40,112 nt of DNA, from contig NC_049979.1 of NCBI RefSeq assembly GCF_000003815.2, forward strand, positions 18,217,642 to 18,257,753, written 5' to 3'. The DNA comes from Branchiostoma floridae. Its lineage: Eukaryota > Chordata > Leptocardii > Amphioxiformes > Branchiostomatidae. A program made the position numbers and the translations under genes. Positions within the stretch are counted from its first letter, which is position 1. Each line of letters begins with the position of its first letter. Below the pieces are notes generated by a model. The model ran no database searches. It was not told the origin of the DNA and saw only the letters and a list, made by a program, of their open reading frames with translations. Of this stretch, positions 31,444 to 40,112 are shown in pieces.

Positions 31444-33884
31444 CTATGCACAGGCATAGATGCTATCTCCAACATGAATATCTCCTTCATGCTCCACTCC
31501 TAAGGTGACGCCAAAAAGAGGGCTTTGTCCGAATAGTGCCTTGTGCATTTCCTCCTTGGGGAGACGATAGCTGAGAATAAAATCAGAAGAACATAGTTTT
31601 GCCATTTCTGCCTGTTAGCACAAAGTCATAAATACACTACACATACATGTATTATGTTTCCCTATGGGTATGCCACAATAGCACTAGTCATCAGATATTG
31701 ACATTCAAAATATTTGTTTTTAGACTCAGCATCTTACCATGTTACTCTAATATCTGTCTCCATGTCAATGACTATTCCATTCACCTGCATCTTTTAAAGG
31801 CATTTCTACCGTGAAACATTGAAGTACAACAAGAGTAGATCACTGATTAGATCTAATACCAGACTACAGGTAGCACTATGAACATAGGTGAAACCTGTTG
31901 CTATTAAGTGAGAAGCATTTTTTTTTTAATATGACAACTTTCAAACCTTCTCAGGGTGTTCAATGGTTCCTCTTCATCCTTGGCTGCAGTCTCTGGATCG
32001 ACCATTGTAACTTTACACCTTAAAGAACAGGTGAATATGGTAAAGTGACAGATAAGATACGCAAAATAAGCAAGTAACCTCTGACAAACAAAAACTTGGT
32101 CTATAATTTGACTTCACAGTTTCGTATTGCTTGAACGTATCACACCTATCTCCCTGATGATTGCCAAAGAGACATGTTTACTGGACACTTTCTACAGTAC
32201 AGGCAGTCCCCACCTGTTACAGGGCAGCATTCTCCGCAGCTCCACCTGCCCGATACGGATGTAGTTCCAGTCGTCCTGAAAGCACACAATTCACATAAAC
32301 TGTTCCAGTAGTTTGTAAGGAGTTTATTGAAAGTAACTATTTCCTTCACACAAGAAGAAAATCGTTGAACACAAAGTAAGTCAGACTTTAGAAATAAGAC
32401 TTTTATGGTTTCCATGTACCAACCCACCTCCTGATAGGGGTTACTCCCGTGCACCACTATGTTGGGTCTGAAAACACGCATGTCCACTGGACTGGGCAAA
32501 CGGCTATTCAGATCTTCCAGGGAGGTTGCCGATGCCATGTTCAAAGGGGTGTAGTCCTGGAAACCCACCTGAAAAATCACCGCAGCAGAAAGTCGGGTCG
32601 TAACCTTTGTTCAAAATATTTCAGTCTATTGATATTACATTTTAACCACCCCAGCAATGATCAAAATACAGTTAAACGGCCGATGGACAAACCTTGTCAT
32701 CAGCTCTGGCCACTTCTCTGTACCTCTTGCTTTTGACAGGATATCTTTTCTGTCCACCAGGTTTGGCCATGACCATCCTGTAGCCCTGTTTTCCAAAGAA
32801 CTTGTCCAACCACTGCCCAGCCTGGGTACCACAGTCCAGAGCATGTCCGACCATGCCATCTTTCATACTGCACAGGGACAATAAAGTAGCCTGGTCAGAA
32901 TCAGCCCTGCTATATTTTCAACATAAACAATGGGGCATGACGTCCAGCGTCTGCATTTCCACAGATCAGGGCTGTTCAGCTACTTGTGTTGGTAAAGAAA
33001 TCTCCATAACGTTATCTTATCTTAACCTTAGTGTTATTTATACTTCTATCTGAAGTAACGTTACGTCCCCCTGTCGACAAGTTGTGAAAAGGTAGTTATT
33101 TCCATCTCACCTGATATCCATGACTTCCCCCCTAGGGTCAGGTTTGGGTAAAGTGTACGGGTCCATACCAGGTGCCTCCAGCCTGACCAGTCCGTCTCCA
33201 ATACACTGTGGTGAGATCAGGACAATACGGGGTTCCGTACGGGCAGTGACGAACCGGCCTGTCTCGTCTAGGATAATCAGGTCTCTGGAAAACAAAACAG
33301 TAATGCACCAGAGGGTCAAAGGTCATGAATCCTACAGGTGGTAAGCTGATATGGCGGCAGATCGATAAATCCACATGTAGTGATTCGACTGTAAATCCTA
33401 TTATAATGTTCAAGTATGTAATCTGCCACATGAGTTTATCGAAGCACTGGTCTTTGCATGGTTTTAGTCTACAAAATATATGCCATATCCGTGATTGATT
33501 CAATAGGTAAGCCGGTAACGTTATGTAACAGATAGGGGTACTAGTGTATCGATAATTACATTCAGACCACACCATGAATCTTCGCGACTGTAGCGGTGAA
33601 AGTTGCCACATACACTACACCCAGTCCCGGCTGGGAAGTACTTACCTGTCCATGACTCCTCCCGACCGGACCCCGAGTTTGGTCACCTGGGCCTCCTTCA
33701 CCTCCAGGCCCCGGCACGCCTTAACCGGGTGGACGTAGATTTTGGAGACATGGCCGACTGGTACGTACTCTCGGCGCGGCCTCCGCCACCTCATGTAGGC
33801 CATCCCGGCCCCAACAGCCGCGACTGTGGCCACAGCAGCCACAACAACTTGTCTAGACAGTAACGTAGCCTTCATGTCGTCCAT
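31444..33884 (-). CDS. MTARC1: Mitochondrial amidoxime reducing component, MARC copy D (complete, 7 exons)
   Basis: First gene of the array in transcription order. Exons: 33884-33646, 33284-33111, 32867-32693, 32568-32428, 32275-32214, 32018-31947 and 31570-31444, in frame, 329 residues. N-terminal anchor about residues 12-31 (V-V-V-A-A-V-A-T-V-A-A-V-G-A-G-M-A-Y), then W-R-R-P-R-R. Key pieces: V-H-P-V-K-A-C-R-G, D-E-T-G-R-F-V-T-A-R-T-E-P, V-F-R-P-N-I-V-V, and P-C-N-R-C-K-V-T-M-V-D-P-E-T-A. The predicted Mo-ligand Cys is residue 265, but its flank departs from the C-L-x-T-T-x-x-P-E-T-G of the other copies, and PVKSC became PVKAC. C-terminus S-P-L-F-G and V-G-D-S-I-Y. It is the most diverged paralogue, still fully open, so probably functional. 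Confidence 0.94.
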
Positions 33885-35169
33885 TTTGGCCGGTCACTGA
33901 AGTTCGACACGACAGGTTGCAGAACCAGAACAACGGCGTTATCAACCGACAGCCGCTGTTACTAAGTGTTAGGCTGCAGACTAAAAGCTATTGTTTACTT
34001 GTTTGCACAGTTTATCTGCGTCCGTATAACACTCACGTGCTGCACCAAATACAGTGCATGCAGAAAACACGTGACGTTTGAAGATCTTTTTCATAAACAA
34101 ATAAGATTGTGGACAGTAAAATCGTCAATTGATAAAGAAATTTTGCTGCCCTTAGTCTAAGTAGCGGGCGAAGATTTCCAACGAAATTTATCGTATTCCT
34201 TAATGTGATTACGCTCTATCAGTGAGATTTAACAGATATAGGCATAACGTTGGGTTACAATCGGGCAAAAGAAACAACAAAACAATGTACACCTTGTGTC
34301 TACTAGAACAACGTTACGTATCAAATGATAAATACTCAAAAAGGTCTATCTATCGATCTGAATTATTACTGCAGAAAATGTGCCATGGCACTGCAATAAC
34401 TGCTTGGATCACTAGGTGTCTTTACTGCCAGGTGGGCTCACCTTTCATGACTCCATTACTCACCTTTGATAGGAGTAAATATGGGGCTTCTTGCTGCAAA
34501 ACGTAAATTACCAACTTTTTCAAGGGTGAACAAATATGACAAGGTTTCATATAACAGTTACATGTATTTGAAGCTGACGGCATTGCGTATGTGTGACTGA
34601 TAACGTTACGTATTTCTCCTTTTTCGGCGTTCGACCACTGACCAAGCCTGAAATATTTCCCGGCAGCCACTTCTCCTGGTCAACTGGTGGCAACATTTAC
34701 TAAAATCTGAGTGCTACTGTGGCAATGATTTAATACATGATCAACAAAACTTCACTGGTAGTACCTTCATAATATCAATAATAATATCAACCATCAAATG
34801 TAGGATAGAAAATTTTATTTCAACATCATTCCACATACCACTATAGATGCCTGTACATCACGAATCTGACATCTCCATTGCTGATGTAAACCTACTCCAT
34901 CACTAACAAATACCGACAGTACGTGTTAATGGTCAAAGCTTGATGTCTGAACAGACTAAGGAGCTATGTTTGGACATTGTAGCAGCTTTATTGTCTTGAT
35001 AGCTAATGTGCTTCCACCGTACAATCAACACTGACACATGTTCATCTTTGAATGTGGTCACACATGTAACTGTAACAGAATCATTCACCTTCGTCGCAGT
35101 TGCTATATCAATATTGATGACCTTATGGGGAAATATTTACGTGTTTGTGTCCATGATCACACGGGTATC
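33885..35169. other. Spacer upstream of MARC-D
   Basis: About 1.3 kb containing the MARC-D promoter and the 3' UTR of the next minus-strand gene, including a canonical polyadenylation signal. One TAACGTTA palindrome lies at 34601-34608. No other gene or repeat seen. Confidence 0.5.
34987..34992 (-). terminator. Polyadenylation signal AATAAA of the 35170 gene
   Basis: A canonical hexamer on the minus strand, about 180 nt past the TAG stop at 35170. This supports that stop as the true end of the gene. Confidence 0.5.
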
Positions 35170-35817
35170 CTAGATAGTCCAACAGACGGGCTTGAGTTTT
35201 TTCTTCATGGGCACGTGAGTGCCATAGTTAATGTTCCACGGCCTGGGTTCCTTGGTGTGCAGTTTTGCCCGCAGTTTTTCCGTGTGTCTTGACAGGTACT
35301 CCTGGCGGCGGCCCAGGCGCTGCTCCCAGCTCAGGGACGGCCGTCTGATGGAGGCGGCGATGGACAACAACTGCAGCCTGCGCGTCTCCTCGTCTTCGTC
35401 CTCCGCGTCCTCTTCTCTCGACGGGGGTAGATTTACGTCTTTTGAATTGAAACGTCCTTGTCTATCATTTTCAGTGGGCGATTTTGTCTGTTGTCGCGGT
35501 GTAGTGCACGGTCTGTCCGGAGTCCTTCCTGTATATCTGCCGCTGGCCGACTGTAGTCCAACAATCGGCACTGTTTTCGCACGAATGTGGACTTTGGTAT
35601 GAAAATATCCCACTGTCGTCACTTCTCTGTCTAGAAGTTTCCCGGCTTTGTGCCCTTGCTTGTCCAAACGTGTCTTCTCGTCTGCCAAACGCCTTTCCTC
35701 ACACAGGTTCTGATTTCCGATCCTGACAGCCCGTCTCTTGTCAGGACACACGGCCAGACCGTCTTTTGTTTTCACCATGCTGACGAACAAGCCATTTTTA
35801 GAAGCTTTATCAGACAT
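35170..35817 (-). CDS. Unrecognised basic protein, final exon (hypothetical)
   Basis: The frame is open from 35897 to the TAG at 35172-35170. The first ATG (35817) gives 215 residues. I recognise no family. The protein is hydrophilic and Arg/Lys-rich with no signal peptide or membrane segment. An acidic stretch E-E-D-A-E-D-E-D-E-E is followed by a more ordered-looking, probably helical and conserved tail: L-L-S-I-A-A-S-I-R-R, S-W-E-Q-R-L-G-R-R-Q-E-Y-L and W-N-I-N-Y-G-T-H-V-P. A stop lies just upstream of 35897 in frame, but CAG at 35900-35898 can act as an acceptor. Splicing to 37288-37105 in phase would give 303 residues. Whether ATG 35817 or an upstream exon supplies the start is undecided. 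Confidence 0.5.
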   Translation of the reverse strand: MSDKASKNGLFVSMVKTKDGLAVCPDKRRAVRIGNQNLCEERRLADEKTRLDKQGHKAGKLLDREVTTVGYFHTKVHIRAKTVPIVGLQSASGRYTGRTPDRPCTTPRQQTKSPTENDRQGRFNSKDVNLPPSREEDAEDEDEETRRLQLLSIAASIRRPSLSWEQRLGRRQEYLSRHTEKLRAKLHTKEPRPWNINYGTHVPMKKKLKPVCWTI

Positions 35818-35897
35818 TGCAGAGTATACTGCATTCGTCGATTCGACAACAGGTACTGACCAACTGTTCTGTACTGGACTATGCCCCACGATGACGT

Positions 35898-37104
35898 CTG
35901 TTTAAAGGTCAGACCCTGTTAATTCTCCCAAAGGAAATCTTCTGAAGAGGCAGAATCCTCCAGAGGGTGGATTAACCCGCCTACCAATCACGTTTGTATA
36001 GGCAGCAATTAGAGCCCGTTGAGTTGGCTAATGTGCCCCAAACTGACCTTTAGTACAGAACAGTACAAACAGATACATATACAGCAACGTTCACCTCACT
36101 GCCTTGACAATGTAGTCTGACACTTGTCTAGTTTCTGTCGTGCTCCGCCGCTAACTGGTAACACCAGAAGTTCAGGCATCCCGGCGCATAAGCCACAGGT
36201 GTAGCACAAATCATTAACATTAGGAAGAAAACAGCAGTCAAGACAGGTCAAACTTCAGCCTTCGTCGACCCGTTTGGACTCTGCTAACAGATCAAACATC
36301 GTGATGACAAGGCGCTGACGTTGGCCGGGTTAACAGGTCCGTGTTAATTGACGACATGTCAACCACCTGTCACGCAGTCTGTGCCCTGGTTGCCAAGCAG
36401 GCGTCTCCAACAAATCATCAACATATTCTAGGACAGAAAGCTGCAATCAGACCTCTTACTGTGAATCTCTTTTGTAGGGCTGCTCACCTTGGAGATTAAC
36501 ATCCTTCATGGTGATTAATATTTGGAGAAGCACTGTTGATAACTTCAGCAGGGCGATGGTTATCTTGGCCGACATATGTATCTCACTCAGAGCGTTGACA
36601 TAGCGTTCCCTCGGGCCATCATTATCTACGCAGGCCAGAAGTCCTGGTTTGTATAGGCAGGGATTTTACTTGCCCTCTCGATGATAACAAGACTGGGCTC
36701 CAGGCTAGAAAAATCAGTCCACCAGCTCCGCAATGCGCGTTGCCATCCACGGAAATGTCGCCAACTGCGCCGCCTGGTAGATCTTCGGAAGCTTCTGTTT
36801 CCAAAATAGGACAATTATGACGTTACTTTGTAAACGGGTTTTATCACAGTATAACTAATATAAACCAAACGGTGTTCAGAAACTATCAGCTGTCCGCGTT
36901 GGGCTATGCCTACCGCCTGCTAGTGCCCGCCCGTGGTGGAATACAAATGTTCTCACTGACGACAGTCCTGAACACTTAACTCACTGTGTTCTACAGCTAA
37001 CCGCACACACTTCGCTGTAGACCTATTAGAGCCATCCGTCACCACGGGAACAACAGGATCCTCCGTATCAACTGTCGGCGGTGGCTGTCGTCCTATTGTT
37101 CTAC
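35898..37104. other. Region between the two candidate exons
   Basis: A 1.2-kb stretch, an intron under the two-exon model. Short overlapping open frames at 36622-36814 have no recognisable content. No repeat noted. Confidence 0.4.
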
Positions 37105-37288
37105 CTGTATCCTGCACCCTGGTTTGAAACCGCATTCCACCACTGACGTGTCTGTTAATTGAGCTGTATTTATGCTGTTTGTCAACCGAAGGACAGAAAT
37201 GGTCACACGTCAGTTCATCTTTCAGGTCAAACCATCTGCGACGGAAGCATGAATATAATAGAAGCCAAAGCGGTCGACAACGCTGCAT
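37105..37288 (-). CDS. Candidate first coding exon of the 35170 gene (speculative)
   Basis: An ATG at 37288 opens a frame (M-Q-R-C-R-P-L-W-L-L-L-Y...) that reaches a good donor, CAG|gtagaa, at 37104-37103 in phase 1. The acceptor at 35898 requires exactly that phase. The frame also runs on without a splice to a stop at 36953. No domain recognised; the link rests only on splice-site and phase agreement. Confidence 0.25.
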
Positions 37289-40112
37289 AACACCTATTTA
37301 CTTTGTAAACATGTTTAGACTACGATATCCTTCATCTATCGCAAGTTTACAACTGCAGGTTTGCCCGCAGGTCAGCGAGCTCCAGAGAAAGACTTGGTTA
37401 TCTCAAGCACGACGTTATTCTGAATGCCAACAACTGAACAAACGAAGCTGCCATGGACAAGCACCCTAGGTGGGGCTTTATAAACACTTTGCACAGGGTA
37501 GTGCGATTTTCTTCATTCTGCCATTGGAGGGGGCAAACATTTGGAGTCCTTGGCTCTTAAGGTCGGGGGGTAACGTCCGACCTAGACTGGCATCGGCAGC
37601 TAAAAGAACACACGTCTCAGTGATGTACTGTATGTGTACTTGACATTATAGTTATTTAGTGCACCATCAAGGCGTGAAGTCACTGAGCTGAGCGAGCTGA
37701 AGCCTTCAGAGTGACGTCGTGGTGACTTGAGACACCTTGTGAGGGTAAAGGTTTAATCACAGCATCAAGGTTTTGCACCAGCTAACTGATAAAAAAGATA
37801 CGTATCTGCGGTTCTCCGTTGTGTAAACTGATCCTCATACTCATAGGAACATATGTCTTGACGCTATCCTATCATTTCTTGTTGACGAATTTCTACTTTC
37901 CACTGTTAAGATGGAACGGTAATATAATAAATGAGTCAACATCGTCATACATGCGCGCATATCCAGAATACTGAGCTTTATGAAAATAAAAAAGCAATGT
38001 CGTTACTCGTTACGCACGCGCATTGATGAGAATGAAAATCTATCGTAGCTACGTGCTTCAATTGAAGAGCTTCTTACTCTTCTCACTAGAGGTCGCTTTA
38101 AATTTCCTCTTAAAGCAGATAATGGGAGTGGGCTCTCGGCGTTATTCCAACTGTTCCGTTTCCTGGAGTACTTGGTGATAACCTTCTAGAAGCCATTCTA
38201 CCTTTCATGACATGAACTCCACTGGAGGTAGCCTATAGAGACAATAGGATCACTAGGAGCGTCATCTGAACAGGCTGGTCATCAGTTGTATTTAGTCTGC
38301 AGAGGAGTTGGCAAGGAAACGGGACAGTAAAAAACGCAAGCCTTAACTTAAACATCTGCTTAAGGCTTTGTCATATGGCCCGAGCTGTAACTTCTGTTTC
38401 ATCAAAATCAGTTTTTCGATTAAGCACATCGGAAGCACCTATATAGCTATTTCTATTCGTATCATCTCGTTTATCAGTTTACCGCAAGTCAGAACTTTGT
38501 TTTACATTTGTTAGTCTCCCGACAGTCCATTTGTTGTGGTTCTACTGTTTTCCGTTGATAGTCTTAATCTTGATCACTCTCCAAGCAGATGTTCGGCTCC
38601 TGCTGCTATTGACGTTTGACATCTGCGGGTGAAGAAAACGGTACAAAATAGAAAGCCTGACAATAATGCATGAACAGCCTTAAAAAAAAACAGCCGGAGC
38701 AGAGCCTCTGCTTGAAAAGTACATTATAATGAGACTGTAGCAGTTCGCCAATGTATAAGTTGAACGGTTAACGGGCAGTGAAGGTATCGCAAGAAGACGT
38801 CCACTCTAACTACATCGTGGCCGTCGCGGTATCCTGACTCCCCAAAGGGAACATTCTCCGCCTCGTTTAATATCTGATTCTCTATGGGCGAGAACAAACG
38901 CCGACGCGCATATTTTGACGGTGTCTGGTGTTGGATGCTATGTTTGTGCCAGCGTTGGTAAGAACCCGACACGCCGCCACTTTTATACACACGCACCTGA
39001 TCTGTTGGGCCTTCGCTCGTTCCGCTTTATTCTGTGGCATTGATATCAGCACTCCATAATAGTCACAAGGGCTGCCGGGGAAGTGGTTGAAATAGCAAAT
39101 AAAGAACTATGAAAGAAATCTGTGGCGGTAAACAAACGTGAACCTAGCAGCAAGGACAACACCTGAGTCAGTGCAGTCTTACAACGCACAGTCAGGATGG
39201 ACCAACTCACGGCCGATAGTCTCAGTAGTCACTTGACGACGAGCCCGAGGAAGTTTGTCACCATACGTGACTTTACGCAGTGAAACATATAATACTGCGA
39301 CACAGAACAGGGAACGCACTGAGACGGTAAGGAACTACCTTTTTTTGTGGTTTTATGGGCTTTCTTTTCGGTCTTACTTACACCATCTGGTGACTGAACA
39401 TACATACTAGTACGCGTGTGGACTGACTGTGAATATGGAATCTTTATGTGCGTTTGTAACGTTTAGTTTAAGTTCGAACCAGATCTTCACGACAGCCGAA
39501 GAGAGAACGTCGTTGAAGAGGTGTAGTGCAGGTGTGGGCTTGAGAAACGGAGCATTCGTTCCACCATCTGTACTGGACGTTACGTTTTGGTAATTTTTAG
39601 TTTATAGTGCATAGTTTCTAGAACTGAGATGCTCTCTCCAAAAAAGGTAATTCACCTTTAAAAAAAAGCCCCGATAAAGGGACATAGCGGCACATGGCGT
39701 GTAAGAGAAGTTCATCTGATCTGGTTCTATTCTTTCACCACAATGTCAAGTTTATGTATCTCTTACTACTAAGACCTCCTGTTTACAAATACTAGTGGCA
39801 GTCAAGTAGTACCATTGCCCCCCACCCCCAACACGTACAAACGCGCACATCATGTCATGAATAACCAGTCTCTACCAGACTGACTACGCTGGATATAAGG
39901 GAGAGAGATTTGCCAGGGGAGTTTTGCTACCAGAGGAGATTGCCGACCGGAGGGGAAACATGAAACCTAAGAGTGGACTGACTTCCCGGGCCAATTTCCC
40001 GATTTTTTGCTGAGTTCTACGGACCCCCCTTCCCCCACATAGGAAGGGCCATGTTTGGAAGTCTAATGAACTAACCACCAACCTTGCGTGGCTAGGTGGG
40101 TATATTTTTGGG
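37289..40112. other. Right-hand region without a supported gene
   Basis: 2.8 kb in which I could place no gene. A short plus-strand frame at 37311-37469 has a presequence-like composition, and a minus-strand TATAAAAG occurs at about 38990-38983. Neither connects to a convincing gene. A purine- and CT-rich stretch occupies about 39640-40050. Confidence 0.4.
38983..38990 (-). promoter_or_regulatory. TATA-box-like sequence TATAAAAG
   Basis: On the minus strand TATAAAAG is followed by a GC-rich segment. It could start a minus-strand transcript towards 37288 or 35897, but nothing else supports promoter activity. Confidence 0.2.

Noticed and set aside
38724-38996. 90-codon minus-strand frame below the TATA-like box
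   Set aside because: It contains no ATG, no domain and no convincing splice sites tied to a gene.
1-40112. CRISPR arrays, tRNA, rRNA and bacterial-type operon signals
   Set aside because: None seen; the window is animal nuclear DNA with spliced genes.

Overview
This is intron-rich animal nuclear DNA with a 100-N assembly gap. Every gene I can support lies on the minus strand. One KMT2A/B (MLL-type) gene has a single-copy, pre-vertebrate character: it keeps vertebrate-like domain order and splice phases but lacks the long extra segments of human KMT2A. Next to it is a tandem array of MARC (mitochondrial amidoxime reducing component) genes. Together with many short TA-flanked repeats and the absence of vertebrate repeats, this suggests an invertebrate deuterostome, most likely a lancelet (Branchiostoma). 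The species is an inference.

Layout. From 87 to 17958 runs the 5' two thirds of the KMT2A/B orthologue. I could place 24 coding exons (about 1,475 codons) with consistent splice phase throughout. In order they encode a menin-binding motif, a LEDGF-binding-type motif, three AT-hooks, the conserved pre-CXXC block, the CXXC zinc finger, PHD1-3, a degenerate bromodomain, the extended PHD finger and the start of FYRN. The gene runs off the left edge, so FYRC and SET lie outside the window. Its introns hold three inverted-repeat elements (266-988, 3903-5451, 8819-10228), a hairpin, a tandem duplication and a candidate alternative terminal exon. About 1.4 kb of promoter and spacer follows. From 19351 to 33884 lie four complete, head-to-tail MARC genes (A, B, C, D from left to right). 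Each has seven exons with the same phases, an N-terminal membrane anchor and the Arg-Cys molybdenum-ligand motif. The spacers hold small foldback elements and, between C and D, a 5'-truncated LINE remnant. From 35170 to about 37288 is an unrecognised gene, possibly of two exons. The last 2.8 kb contains nothing I can call with confidence.

Function. KMT2A/B is a nuclear histone H3K4 methyltransferase scaffold. MARC proteins are molybdenum reductases of the mitochondrial outer membrane that work with cytochrome b5 and its reductase. I see no functional link between the two; they are simply neighbours. The most informative signals are near-identical nucleotide tracts confined to single exons of different MARC copies, which point to gene conversion, and the conserved menin/LEDGF docking surface at the KMT2 N-terminus.
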